A stretch of DNA of 64,000 nucleotides. It comes from Salegentibacter maritimus (GTDB lineage Bacteria > Bacteroidota > Bacteroidia > Flavobacteriales > Flavobacteriaceae). The notes beneath the pieces were generated by a model. The model saw only the letters and a list, made by a program, of their open reading frames with translations. It had not been told where the DNA came from and searched no databases. The stretch lies in the NCBI RefSeq assembly GCF_016236915.1, contig NZ_JAEHOK010000001.1, positions 124,001-188,000 of the forward strand, in the 5' to 3' direction. A program made the translations under genes and the position numbers. Positions 25,957 to 35,553 of the stretch are shown in pieces (the first letter of the stretch is position 1; each line of letters begins with the position of its first letter).

Positions 25957-28900
25957 TTAATTTTCAATAAAATTCTTCGATATAGTAAAATAAAACACAC
26001 TACCCGTTCCTTCTTCTGATTCCAACCATATTTTACCACCAAGATTTTCTATGATTTTTTTGGTTACCGCTAATCCCATTCCTGTACCGGAATATTCTTC
26101 GCGATGATGCAAGCGTTGAAAAATAACAAAAATACGCTCAAAATATGCTGCATCTATGCCAATACCATTATCTTTTATACTAAATTCCCAATAATCTTTA
26201 GTTTCCTTAAATTTTATGCTTACCTCGGCTGCTATTCCTTCCTTGCTATATTTAATCGCGTTGCCAATTAGGTTCTGAAACACTTGTCTAACCGGACTTT
26301 TAGGTGCTTTGATTAAAGGTAGATTAGCGTTTATGATCTTTACCTTTTTATCCAGAATTTTTTTTCTATATAAATGCTTTACATCATCAATTATCTCATT
26401 TATATCAATTACCTCTAATTTATCTTCGGTTCTACCAACCCTTGAAAACTCAAGAAGATCCAGGATAATTTGGCGCATGCGCTTTGCTCCATCTACGGCA
26501 AAATCTATATAAAGCAATCCTTTTTGATCTAACACTTCAGCGTATTTCTTTTCTAATTGCGTAAGAAATCCGGTTATCATGCGCAAAGGCTCCTGAAGGT
26601 CATGAGAAGCTACGTAAGCAAATTGTTCTAGTTCTGCATTCGAAACAGCCAATTCTTTAGCTCTCTTCTTTAAATCTGAATTTAACTTTTCAAGAGATAT
26701 TTCATATTGCTTTTTACGGGTAATATCTTGCATTGCCCCTACCATTCTAATTGCTTCCCCGTTATTTCTAACCACAAATCCCCTATCAAAAACATCTAAA
26801 TACTGTCCGCTAATATTCTTGTACCTGTATTCTTCTTCCCACAGTTCACTATCATCATTTATAGCATTTTTAAGGCTTATATCAACTCTATCACGATCAT
26901 CGGGATGAATATTTTCATACCAAACACTTAAATTAGGTGGTAATTTTTTAAGGCTATGTCCAAATAATTTTTCAAAACCCGCACCCCAAATTACACTTTC
27001 ATCTATTAAGTTGTAGTCCCAAATGGCATCAGATGTTGCCCTGGTAACATAATGGTACCTTTCGTTAGCTGCTTCCAGCTCCTTTTCGTAAACCCTTAAT
27101 TTTGTAAGATCCCTAAGTACCCCAATCATTCTTTTAGCCTCCCCCGATTCATCCCTAATGATATAGCCATTTTCAATGATATCAAGAAAATTACCCGCTG
27201 AAGTCTGAAAACGATATTCTGCATACCACTTATTTGTATTCTTATTTTTGAGGGTGATCTCTAAGCCCCTGGTTATTTCATCTACGTCTTCAGGGTGTAT
27301 TGATGATAGCCATTTACTAAAAGGAAACTTTTCTTCCTGTTTTTGAAATTTGAACATCTTATAAAACCCATCACCCCATTGTATATCATCTGTTGGGATG
27401 TCCCAATCATACATCGCATCTTCGGTGGCCTTATTAACAAACTCATACAATTGATTGCTGCGTTTCAAAGCAATTTCATTAAGTTGAAACTCTATAATTA
27501 ATTGTAATAAACCTATAGAGCGACTAATCTTTCTTTCTTCCTGAATTTTATTAGGCTCAGGGTCATGTTTGTAAAAAACAGCCAAAACCGCCATGGTGTT
27601 TCCCATTATATCAACCAGGGGATAGGACCAACAAGAATCGATTTTATTTTCTTTTGCCAAGGTTTTTAGGTTAGAATCTACTGCATTATCAATTTTTGAA
27701 ATTAGTGATTTCCCATTCTCACCTAAAGCACATATTTCTGTACTATCGTTTATTTCACGCCCATTTAATGCTTTACTTAGTTTAGAAGGTATAGCTCCTG
27801 AAGCCCAATTAAATAGTTTATTCTTTTCAACTTTTTGTATTACGAAATAAGTATTGGAGTTTATTTTTTCCAGGTTTTCTAAATAAAAATTAAGAATTTT
27901 AGTTAAGCGAAAAGCGTTGTTAAAATTCATTTCCAAAACCTCACGTTCCAGGTTCTCCTGTTCACGAAATTGTTTCTTTTCGGTAACGTCCCTGGCATTA
28001 GAAACTATACCTTTAACAGAAGAGTCCTCTAATAAGTTTGTCAGGGTGGTTTCCAACCATAACCAGGTATTATTTTTATGCCTAATCCTAAAGGGCTTAA
28101 TCGACACTCTCTTTTGGAAAAGCACCTCATTATATTTTGCTTTTACCCGGTCCACATCGGCAGGATGAATTAAATCGAAAGCATTTTTATTCTTGATTTC
28201 TTCTGAATTATATCCCAGAACATGGGTTGACGTTGGACTTACATAGTGATACCCTCCATCCTTATCTAATACAGCTATCAGATCACTGCCATCCTGAACA
28301 AGACTTTTAAAACGTTTTTCACTTAAATGAAGCTTCTCTTCTATTTGTTTTCTTTGAGATATATCTGTCAATATTCCTCTTAACCATCTTACTTTCCCAT
28401 TTTCCTTGACTACCGATACCATATCGCTCAACCATAGATAAGTGCCATCTTTTTTGAGCATTCGATATTCAAAACTATGATTTTGGCCTTTTTTTGTTTG
28501 ATTAAGACAAAATTGAACCGCTTCCTGCCTGTCTTTCGGATGAATATGATCCTGCCAAAAAGAAGCATCATGATACCACTCTTCCGGTTCATAGCCTAAG
28601 ATATCGGTAACCTGATGACTAACAAAAGTAAACTCAAAGGTTTCAGCATCCATTTCCCAAAAAACACCTTGAATACTTTGAATTAAGCTACGGTATTTTT
28701 CTTTGGTTTTATTAAGCTCAAGCTCAGTTTTGTATTTTTCAGAAACATCTATTCCAATGCATTGGATCTCGGTAGGATGACCTTCTGAATTTGTTAAGCT
28801 TACAAAATCCCAAAGTGTTGTTCGTATGCTACCGTCTTTTCGCGCTTTTTCTAACTTTATTTGAAATATTTGGTTTGGATTTTCTTTACACTTACTTACA

Positions 28901-30291
28901 GTTTTTTTTAGTTTTTCATGATCTTTCTTTATAACTGTTGTTAAGCAACTTTTACCGAGTAAATCACCTCCTTCTGCGATCCAATTAAAATCTTCCTCAA
29001 ATTTTTTATTATAATAAGTATAATTCCCTTCAATATCGGTTCTAATCACATAGTTGGTTTGTGATTCTAATAAATTTCGCTGTCTGGATTCGTTTAATTG
29101 AAGTATATCATAAGCTAATTTCTCTTGCGTAACATCCATAATTATAGCATCCCAAATTACACTACCATCAGAAAACTTATTAGGAGAACCAACACTTCTG
29201 TTCCACCTAATACCTTTTTTAGGATGCTTTATACGCCACTCGTGAGACCATAAATTTAAATTTTTAGATGAATTTTCAAAGCTTCGTCTAATTTCATCCA
29301 TATCCTCTTCATGAACCAGCTTCCATACTTTATCATTATCCCTAACTGCATCTTTTGATGAAATTCCCCAAAGATCTATAGCACCTTCGCTTACATATAT
29401 TAGCTCATCTTCCCCATTAGGTTTTAGCTTATACCTAAAAACAACGCCAGGGATATTATTGTTTATATTTTTAAGTCTTGTTTCTGCCTGTTTACGTGAA
29501 GTAATGTCTTGTGTAGCCCCATATATCCGAACACATTTACCTTCTTTAAATTCTGGTTTACCTGTAGCCCTTATCCATTTATCATTCTTTTTTGCGGTAG
29601 TAATTTCTAATTCAAGATCGAACTCCTCCCCTGTTTCTACTGCCTTCCTTACAGCGCTCCTTATATTAGTTTGATCTCTTTTAGTTTTATAAAAATCTAT
29701 AGCAACCTCCAATTTTGGCTTGAAATTTTCGGGCACCTCATGAATCTGTTTTACCATACTGGACCAGTATACCGTCTGACTTTCCAGGTTAAATACCCAA
29801 CTACCTATTTGGGCAACTTCCTGGGTCTCTTCTAATAACCTTTCATTATCCTGAAGTTTTTTTAATGAGGTCTGCTCTTTTTTCCTGGCTAGAACCAGTT
29901 CAGTGATATCTCTAAATCTCTGTAAAATTAATATCACCCCATGCTTATCTTTAATAGGAATATTATCTACTTCCAAAACTTTAGTCTTTAAACTACCGGT
30001 TTCAGTATCACGAGATTTATACTCCAGTTCCAAAATCTGATCTGCCTCTACCGACTCCAAAACTTTGGCCAAAGATTTTTTAAGTATGTCAAAACCCTTC
30101 TGCCCAAGGCTTAGTTTTTCAAAAAACTCAAACAAATCGTTCCCTAAAATTTTATGTTTTGCTATTTCAGTTTTTTCCTCAAAAGACCGATTTGCTTCCA
30201 ATATTTTAAACTCTCCATTATGTGGTTGCAACAATAGACAGCTATCTGGAAAAGAATGAAATATCTCCTTTAATTGACTGGGGTTCATCAT
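25957..30291 (-). CDS. Large multi-PAS/GAF histidine kinase (1444 residues)
   Basis: I count eight PAS modules, ending at QRFRDITEL, ATQDITSRK, IIMDVTQEK, GIDVSEKYK, GILTDISQRK, NARDVTEKK, GVLRDLTKL and GAMQDITRK. A GAF-like domain sits at about 780-940, after the sixth PAS. The kinase core follows: H-box FAYVASHDLQEPLRM (His1230), N-box NLIGNAIKYS, DNGIGI, and GTGMGLAVTKK. There is no TM helix or signal peptide, so it is a cytoplasmic sensor. Several PAS modules have a WxxxIHPDD-type motif of the PAS_3 class. Its partner is probably the receiver protein downstream. Confidence 0.93.
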   Translation of the reverse strand: MMNPSQLKEIFHSFPDSCLLLQPHNGEFKILEANRSFEEKTEIAKHKILGNDLFEFFEKLSLGQKGFDILKKSLAKVLESVEADQILELEYKSRDTETGSLKTKVLEVDNIPIKDKHGVILILQRFRDITELVLARKKEQTSLKKLQDNERLLEETQEVAQIGSWVFNLESQTVYWSSMVKQIHEVPENFKPKLEVAIDFYKTKRDQTNIRSAVRKAVETGEEFDLELEITTAKKNDKWIRATGKPEFKEGKCVRIYGATQDITSRKQAETRLKNINNNIPGVVFRYKLKPNGEDELIYVSEGAIDLWGISSKDAVRDNDKVWKLVHEEDMDEIRRSFENSSKNLNLWSHEWRIKHPKKGIRWNRSVGSPNKFSDGSVIWDAIIMDVTQEKLAYDILQLNESRQRNLLESQTNYVIRTDIEGNYTYYNKKFEEDFNWIAEGGDLLGKSCLTTVIKKDHEKLKKTVSKCKENPNQIFQIKLEKARKDGSIRTTLWDFVSLTNSEGHPTEIQCIGIDVSEKYKTELELNKTKEKYRSLIQSIQGVFWEMDAETFEFTFVSHQVTDILGYEPEEWYHDASFWQDHIHPKDRQEAVQFCLNQTKKGQNHSFEYRMLKKDGTYLWLSDMVSVVKENGKVRWLRGILTDISQRKQIEEKLHLSEKRFKSLVQDGSDLIAVLDKDGGYHYVSPTSTHVLGYNSEEIKNKNAFDLIHPADVDRVKAKYNEVLFQKRVSIKPFRIRHKNNTWLWLETTLTNLLEDSSVKGIVSNARDVTEKKQFREQENLEREVLEMNFNNAFRLTKILNFYLENLEKINSNTYFVIQKVEKNKLFNWASGAIPSKLSKALNGREINDSTEICALGENGKSLISKIDNAVDSNLKTLAKENKIDSCWSYPLVDIMGNTMAVLAVFYKHDPEPNKIQEERKISRSIGLLQLIIEFQLNEIALKRSNQLYEFVNKATEDAMYDWDIPTDDIQWGDGFYKMFKFQKQEEKFPFSKWLSSIHPEDVDEITRGLEITLKNKNTNKWYAEYRFQTSAGNFLDIIENGYIIRDESGEAKRMIGVLRDLTKLRVYEKELEAANERYHYVTRATSDAIWDYNLIDESVIWGAGFEKLFGHSLKKLPPNLSVWYENIHPDDRDRVDISLKNAINDDSELWEEEYRYKNISGQYLDVFDRGFVVRNNGEAIRMVGAMQDITRKKQYEISLEKLNSDLKKRAKELAVSNAELEQFAYVASHDLQEPLRMITGFLTQLEKKYAEVLDQKGLLYIDFAVDGAKRMRQIILDLLEFSRVGRTEDKLEVIDINEIIDDVKHLYRKKILDKKVKIINANLPLIKAPKSPVRQVFQNLIGNAIKYSKEGIAAEVSIKFKETKDYWEFSIKDNGIGIDAAYFERIFVIFQRLHHREEYSGTGMGLAVTKKIIENLGGKIWLESEEGTGSVFYFTISKNFIEN

Positions 30292-30540
30292 TATAAATAG
30301 AGTTATGGGGCTTAATATTTAAATGAAGTTTATTTCTTGTTTAAATTACTTAAAATCTACGAAAAAACTCATCTACTTAAGGAAAAAGAAACGGTTTATA
30401 TTCGGTTATTCACTTTACTTAATAAAAGAAATTTATCCTATTAGTCATCGAGACTCCAGGGTTGCCTCAAAATGAAAAAATATTGCCATTTAATATCTCG
30501 TTCAATTGCCGTAAGGTAATTTACTTATAAAAATAGTTCA
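30292..30540. other. Gene-free stretch upstream of the PAS kinase
   Basis: No ORF with coding character is seen. It should hold the kinase promoter, but no clear box pair was found. The segment 30446-30500 is faintly similar to the repeats that follow. Confidence 0.5.
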
Positions 30541-30615
30541 CTTTAATTTATTAGTCTAAGCCACTGAGCAATTAAATTACCTCGGGTTTTACACCCTTTG
30601 CAGGTCCCAATAAAG
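30541..30615. repeat. Dispersed intergenic repeat, degenerate copy C
   Basis: CTTTAATTT at the start and CCTCGGG...CCTTTGCAGGTCCCAATAAA at the end resemble the 3' halves of the copies at 6871-6970 and 30737-30835. Identity is clearly lower than between those two. Confidence 0.45.
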
Positions 30616-30650
30616 ATTTTCTAGCACTAAAAAAAATTAGGTATTAAACA

Positions 30651-30685
30651 AAAAAGATCCTGCTTTATTAAAACAGGATCTTTTT
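30651..30685 (-). terminator. Terminator hairpin, probably of the ferredoxin gene
   Basis: AAAAAGATCCTG (30651-30662) pairs perfectly with CAGGATCTTTTT (30674-30685). It works in both directions by sequence. The only gene running into it is the ferredoxin gene, about 215 bp away, so transcription would cross repeat copy B first. Confidence 0.8.
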
Positions 30686-30736
30686 TAAAATTGTATCTAA
30701 TTAATCTGTACGGAGGTTTTCCCGTCAGAAAATAAT

Positions 30737-30835
30737 TAAACTACCTCAGGCCAAGCCCAGGAGGCATTTGTTAGAAACAAACTTTAATTTCCAGGCAAGC
30801 CTTGGGGTAATATCATCTTTGGCAGTGCCAATAAA
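30737..30835. repeat. Dispersed intergenic repeat, copy B
   Basis: This 99-bp segment aligns with 6871-6970. The central palindrome is altered to CCAGGCAAGCCTTGG, keeping most of the pairing. A further fragment (TTTCAAGACAAGC) follows at about 30848. Confidence 0.7.
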
Positions 30836-30899
30836 AAAATTATCGAATTTCAAGACAAGCAATAGTAGTTAAGTCTCTACTTTTCGGCAAATAAGTTTA

Positions 30900-31250
30900 T
30901 TACTCTTCGTGCATAAACTTTTGTTTCCCAAGTAATTCTTCTTCACTCTCTACATGTTCATCATCGGGAACACAGCAATCTACCGGACAAACCGCTGCAC
31001 ACTGTGGTTCTTCGTGAAAACCTTTACACTCTGTACATTTATCGGGTACGATATAATAAATCTCATCGCTAATAGGTTCTTGAGCCTCATTAGCATCAGC
31101 TTCCTTTCCATTAGGTAATACTATATTTCCTTCTAAATCGGTGCCATCGGCATAACGCCAATCGTCTGCACCTTCATAAATAGCCGTATTGGGGCATTCG
31201 GGCTCGCAGGCTCCGCAATTTATGCATTCATCTGTTATAACAATTGCCAT
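30900..31250 (-). CDS. Two-cluster 4Fe-4S ferredoxin
   Basis: The 116-residue protein begins [20 protein letters not shown], the first 4Fe-4S motif. The second is [22 protein letters not shown] at about residues 73-94, with an eight-residue spacing between its second and third cysteines. That long-spaced second motif is the YfhL/Alvin-type ferredoxin signature. About 45 acidic residues lie between the motifs. It carries electrons at low potential in the cytoplasm. It is divergent from the acyl-CoA reductase gene. Confidence 0.93.
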   Translation of the reverse strand: MAIVITDECINCGACEPECPNTAIYEGADDWRYADGTDLEGNIVLPNGKEADANEAQEPISDEIYYIVPDKCTECKGFHEEPQCAAVCPVDCCVPDDEHVESEEELLGKQKFMHEE

Positions 31251-31346
31251 AGCTTTATTTCTTTCTAAATTATTAAACGTAAAACTTATGTGGTATTTCC
31301 CAGGTATTTTTAGGAGTTTGCCTGCTTAAGTTTTAATTTCGCGTTA

Positions 31347-31377
31347 CAAATTTAAAGCCATTGGCTATCATAACCAA
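31347..31377 (-). promoter_or_regulatory. Promoter of the ferredoxin gene
   Basis: On the minus strand TTG (31377-31375) and TAAATTTG (31354-31347) are 20 nt apart, a good Bacteroidota promoter. Its upstream end lies next to the divergent acyl-CoA reductase ATG at 31380. Confidence 0.65.
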
Positions 31378-31379
31378 AT

Positions 31380-32435
31380 ATGGAAATGACAATCGAAGAA
31401 AGAAAATCATATTTTGTTGAAGTAGGAAAATTCTTGAGCCTATTTGGAGACAATTCTAGTGATTCAATAAAAATCACACCACAAAACGAAAGATTTTTTA
31501 ATGAATTAAATGATAAAATAGATCAGGCTATTCATTATAATGGTTGGTTTACCCGTGAAAATGTGGTTTTTTCACTTCAACAGTGGAGCAAGGCCTTAAC
31601 CCCAAATAATTTAGAAACCTGGCTAAAACCTTATACGTTTAATCAAGAAAAACAAAAAACCGTAGCCATTGTAATGGCAGGAAACATCCCTTTGGTTGGA
31701 TTCCACGACTTTATCTCGGTTTTAATTTCAGGACATAATGTACTGGTGAAACAGTCTTCAAACGACAAGCAATTATTACCGGTTATTGCCAGTTTTTTAA
31801 TAGATATCGCTCCCGAATTTAAAAACAGAATAAAATTTACTGAAGACAAGCTAGGCAGTTTTGATGCCGTTATCGCTACCGGTAGTGATAATACGGCACG
31901 TTATTTTGAATATTACTTTAAAGGAAAGCCTAGTATTATTAGAAAAAACCGGAACTCGGTTGCCATACTTACCGGTAAAGAAAGTACAACTGAGCTGGAG
32001 GCCCTGGGAGAAGATATTTTCAGGTATTTTGGATTAGGTTGCAGAAATGTATCGAAATTATATGTCCCTGAAAATTACAATTTTGATGACTTTTTTAAAG
32101 CAATTTATTCCTGGAAAAATTTACTCAACTCAGCAAAATACACCAATAATTACGATTATAACAAAGCGGTGTATTTAATGAGTGAATTTAAACTTTTAGA
32201 GAATGGTTTTCTTATTTTAAAAGAAGATGAAGGCTTTGGCTCCCCCATCGCAACCTTGTTTTATGAAAAATACCAAAATAAAGCCCAGCTTCAAAAAAAC
32301 CTCAAAGAGCATCAGGACAAACTACAATGTGTTGTTGGTAATGAAACCGAAGTAGGTTTTGGACAAACCCAACACCCCAGGTTATGGGAATACGCCGATG
32401 GAGTAGATACTTTACAATTTTTAGAAAAAATTTAA
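31380..32435 (+). CDS. LuxC-type acyl-CoA reductase
   Basis: The 351-residue protein has the aldehyde-dehydrogenase-like fold of LuxC: VAIVMAGNIPLVGFHDFISVLISGH, VKQSSNDKQLLP, AVIATGSDNTARYFEYYF and RKNRNSVAIL. A Cys lies in YFGLGCRNVSKLYVP at about residue 221, where the acyl-thioester cysteine is expected. LuxC reduces acyl-CoA to aldehyde with NADPH. There are no lux partners here; the gene runs into serC and serA. Its real substrate is therefore open. Confidence 0.85.
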   Translation: MEMTIEERKSYFVEVGKFLSLFGDNSSDSIKITPQNERFFNELNDKIDQAIHYNGWFTRENVVFSLQQWSKALTPNNLETWLKPYTFNQEKQKTVAIVMAGNIPLVGFHDFISVLISGHNVLVKQSSNDKQLLPVIASFLIDIAPEFKNRIKFTEDKLGSFDAVIATGSDNTARYFEYYFKGKPSIIRKNRNSVAILTGKESTTELEALGEDIFRYFGLGCRNVSKLYVPENYNFDDFFKAIYSWKNLLNSAKYTNNYDYNKAVYLMSEFKLLENGFLILKEDEGFGSPIATLFYEKYQNKAQLQKNLKEHQDKLQCVVGNETEVGFGQTQHPRLWEYADGVDTLQFLEKI

Positions 32436-32522
32436 GTTAGGAAAGCTGAAACTTTAGATTTAAAGTAATCAAATAAATTCAAGATAAATCTCAATAGATT
32501 AACCCTCTTTTTTAAACCAACT

Positions 32523-33587
32523 ATGAAAAAACATAATTATAGCGCCGGTCCTTGTATATTGCCGCAAGAAGTTTTTAAAGAAGCCGCCAATGGTATTTTA
32601 GATTATCAGGGATCTGGCTTATCTATTATGGAAATTTCCCATAGAAGCCCTGCCTTTGTAGAAGTTATAGAAGAGGCTCGAAGCCTATCTTTGGAACTTT
32701 TAAGACTTAAAGATAAGGGATATAAAGCGCTATTCTTGCAGGGCGGTGCAAGTATGCAATTTTTAATGACTGCTTATAACCTATTAAATAAGAAAGCAGC
32801 CTATTTAAATACGGGTACCTGGTCTTCTAAAGCTATAAAAGAAGCTAAGCTGTTTGGTGAAGTAATTGAAGTTGCTTCTTCAAAAGATAAAAACTTCAAC
32901 TACATCCCTAAAGATTATAAAGTTACAGCAGGAGTAGATTATTTTCATTGCACCAGCAATAACACCATATTTGGCACCCAAATAAAAAACTTTCCTCAAG
33001 TTGATGCGCCACTGGTTTGCGATATGAGTAGCGATATATTTTCCAGGGAATTAGACTTTACAAAATTTGATCTTATCTATGCAGGGGCCCAAAAAAATAT
33101 GGGACCGGCGGGAACTACCCTGGTAATAATCAAAGAAGATATTTTAGGAAAAGTAGAGCGTGAAATTCCATCTATGCTAAATTATAAGGTGCATTTGGAG
33201 AAAGACAGTATGTTTAACACCCCGGCTGTATATGCCATTTATGTTTCTCTTCTAACCCTTCGATGGATTAAAAAGAACGGCGGAATTGCAGCTATGGAAA
33301 AAAGAAATGCTGAAAAAGCCGAGCTTTTATATAAAGAGATAGATCGTAATCCTTTGTTTAAAGGTTTTGCTGAAATAGAAGATCGCTCTATAATGAATGC
33401 TACTTTTAATCTTACAGACGAAAGTAAAAAAGAGGCTTTCGATAAACTTTGGAAAGAAGCTGGTATTAATGGACTTAATGGACATAGAAGCGTAGGTGGT
33501 TACCGTGCCTCTATGTACAATGCACTGGATATAGAAAGTGTAGAAGTACTTGTTAATACCATGAAAAAACTAGAAGAACAATCTTAA
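32523..33587 (+). CDS. serC: Phosphoserine aminotransferase
   Basis: The 354-residue PLP enzyme starts KKHNYSAGPCILPQEV. It has the SHRSPAF block, LFLQGGASMQF, the PLP-lysine region YAGAQKNMGPAGTTLVII, and ends with GHRSVGGYRASMYNAL. It converts 3-phosphohydroxypyruvate and glutamate to phosphoserine, the second step of serine synthesis. It follows the acyl-CoA reductase by 87 bp and precedes the serA-type dehydrogenase by about 107 bp. Confidence 0.96.
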   Translation: MKKHNYSAGPCILPQEVFKEAANGILDYQGSGLSIMEISHRSPAFVEVIEEARSLSLELLRLKDKGYKALFLQGGASMQFLMTAYNLLNKKAAYLNTGTWSSKAIKEAKLFGEVIEVASSKDKNFNYIPKDYKVTAGVDYFHCTSNNTIFGTQIKNFPQVDAPLVCDMSSDIFSRELDFTKFDLIYAGAQKNMGPAGTTLVIIKEDILGKVEREIPSMLNYKVHLEKDSMFNTPAVYAIYVSLLTLRWIKKNGGIAAMEKRNAEKAELLYKEIDRNPLFKGFAEIEDRSIMNATFNLTDESKKEAFDKLWKEAGINGLNGHRSVGGYRASMYNALDIESVEVLVNTMKKLEEQS

Positions 33588-33694
33588 AAACCATTTTATT
33601 AGGCCAATATACTATTGACTAATATAATTTTATACAGGATAAATAAGCATAAACCTGTCTCATATTCCCGTGCAAGGGATTAAACTATAAACCT

Positions 33695-34696
33695 ATGAAG
33701 CCTGAAGATTTTTTTAAACAGCCCGCAACTAAAACTGAAAATATAAAAATACTTGCAAACGACGGACTTTCCGAAGAAGGTGTTACACAACTTGAAAATG
33801 CAGGTTTTATAGTAATAGCTGTTAAGGTAGCCCAGGAACAATTAGCTGAATATATCAATTCAAAAAAAATACAGGTTTTATTGGTTAGAAGCGCAACTAC
33901 CGTAGATAAAGAGCTCATAAATGCCTGTAAGAATTTAAAATTAATAGGTAGAGCTGGTGTTGGCCTGGATAATATAGCCGTTGAATATGCCGAGAGCAAA
34001 GGAATTAAAGTTATAAACACTCCCCTTGCAGCTTCAGATTCTGTGGCCGAATTGGTCTTTGCTCATCTTTTTAGCGGAGTTAGGAGCTTATTTGATTCTA
34101 ATAGGAATATGCCTCTGGAAGGAGAATCGCGATTCAGAGAACTAAAAAAATCTTATTCAGCAGGAATTGAGCTAAGAGGAAAGACCCTTGGAATTATAGG
34201 TTTCGGCAAAATTGGACGTAAAGTGGCTAAAATAGCTTTAGGCCTTGGAATGAAGGTTATTGCTAGCGATAAAGAAGAGGGAGAAGTAAATATTACTTTA
34301 GAATTTTACAATCACCAAAATATAGCTATCCCAATTAAAACAGAACCTGTTGAAGAACTAATAAAACATTCAGATTTTATAACATTACATGTACCGGCCC
34401 AAACGGAACCACTAATAGGTAGTAAAGAGTTTGAAGCCATGAAACCCGGCGTAGGTATTATTAATACAGCACGTGGCGGAGTAATTGATGAAGTTGCACT
34501 TTTAGATGCTATAGAAGATGGAAAAGTTGCCTTTGCAGGACTGGATACTTTTGAGGCTGAGCCAAGACCGGCGATCAAGCTCTTAATGAACGAAAAACTT
34601 TCTTTAAGCCCACATATAGGAGCCTCTACCCTCGAAGCGCAACATCGTATAGGTATAGAGCTGGCCCAACAAATAATTTCGTATTTCAAAAAATAG
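33695..34696 (+). CDS. serA: D-3-phosphoglycerate dehydrogenase (SerA-like)
   Basis: The 333-residue protein has a D-2-hydroxyacid dehydrogenase layout: an N-terminal substrate domain (LLVRSATTVDKELINAC, GRAGVGLDNIAVEYA), NAD-binding GKTLGIIGFGKIGRKVA, the Arg-containing GIINTARGGVIDE and the His-containing LSPHIGASTLEAQ. No C-terminal ACT domain is present, so it is the short, non-feedback type. It makes phosphohydroxypyruvate for SerC. A run of about 15 residues precedes the usual domain start. Confidence 0.92.
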   Translation: MKPEDFFKQPATKTENIKILANDGLSEEGVTQLENAGFIVIAVKVAQEQLAEYINSKKIQVLLVRSATTVDKELINACKNLKLIGRAGVGLDNIAVEYAESKGIKVINTPLAASDSVAELVFAHLFSGVRSLFDSNRNMPLEGESRFRELKKSYSAGIELRGKTLGIIGFGKIGRKVAKIALGLGMKVIASDKEEGEVNITLEFYNHQNIAIPIKTEPVEELIKHSDFITLHVPAQTEPLIGSKEFEAMKPGVGIINTARGGVIDEVALLDAIEDGKVAFAGLDTFEAEPRPAIKLLMNEKLSLSPHIGASTLEAQHRIGIELAQQIISYFKK

Positions 34697-34765
34697 AATA
34701 TAGTAAAGCTTTAACGTATAAAATTATTTAAAAACCGTAAATTCAATTAATTAAAGACAAAATAT

Positions 34766-35383
34766 ATGGCTTCTATATTAGATTTATTAAAGACACAAGT
34801 TGGCGAACAGTTGGTAAATAAGGCCAGTGAAAAAACTTCTGAAGATAAAGAAAAGGTAAGTACAGCACTTGGAATGGCTTTGCCATTAATTATCGGTGCA
34901 ATGAAGCGAAACACAAGGGATCCCGAAGCTACCAAAAATTTGGATAAGGCACTGCAAAGTGAAAAGCATAACGGAGATGTTTTAAACAATCTGGAAAATA
35001 GGGAAGCTGAAGAACTCAGCCAGGAAGGCAGTAGCATTTTAAGTCATGTTTTAGGTGCTAAGCAAAATGGAATAAGCAAAACCTTAGCCGCCAGCTTAAA
35101 TATGGACGAAAGTTCGGTTAAAAATATTCTTGAAATGGCAGCACCGGTTATTATGGGGCTTTTAGGTCAGCAGAAACGAAAAGATAATGTAAGTGCATCA
35201 GGTCTATCTGGTTTATTAGATTCGGTGTTGGGTTCTAACTCTTCACACGACCAATCACTCCTGGAAACTTTATTAGATTCCGATGGAGACGGTAGTGTTA
35301 TAGATGATGTAGCAGGAATGGTATTAGGCAGTAAAAATAAAAAAGGCGGAAGCTTACTTGGCGGTATGTTCGGCGGCAAATAA
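34766..35383 (+). CDS. DUF937 (YidB-like) protein
   Basis: The 205-residue protein starts SILDLLKTQVGEQLVNKASEKTSED and contains LGMALPLIIGAMKRNT and MAAPVIMGLLGQQKR, the helical repeats of DUF937. A Gly/Ser/Asp-rich C-terminus follows (LDSDGDGSVIDDVAGMVLG, GGSLLGGMFGGK). The LDSDGDGSVIDD stretch resembles a calcium-binding loop. Function unknown. It stands alone between the serine genes and a run of small membrane genes. Confidence 0.82.
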   Translation: MASILDLLKTQVGEQLVNKASEKTSEDKEKVSTALGMALPLIIGAMKRNTRDPEATKNLDKALQSEKHNGDVLNNLENREAEELSQEGSSILSHVLGAKQNGISKTLAASLNMDESSVKNILEMAAPVIMGLLGQQKRKDNVSASGLSGLLDSVLGSNSSHDQSLLETLLDSDGDGSVIDDVAGMVLGSKNKKGGSLLGGMFGGK

Positions 35384-35553
35384 AGGAAAGCACCTGTAAG
35401 CATGTATAAGATTTTTTACATAGGTCTTTTAAATTAACCCCATTGAAACAAGCATAAAAATTATCGTTTATTAAGATTTACAGATTCTAATCGGAATATA
35501 TTTGAGGCAATTATAAAGTTTATCAAGCCTACAAATTGAATTAAAAAACAAAA

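Noticed and set aside
31380-32435. Bioluminescence (lux) function
   Set aside because: LuxC homologues are widespread in non-luminous Bacteroidota, and luxA, luxB, luxD and luxE are absent here.
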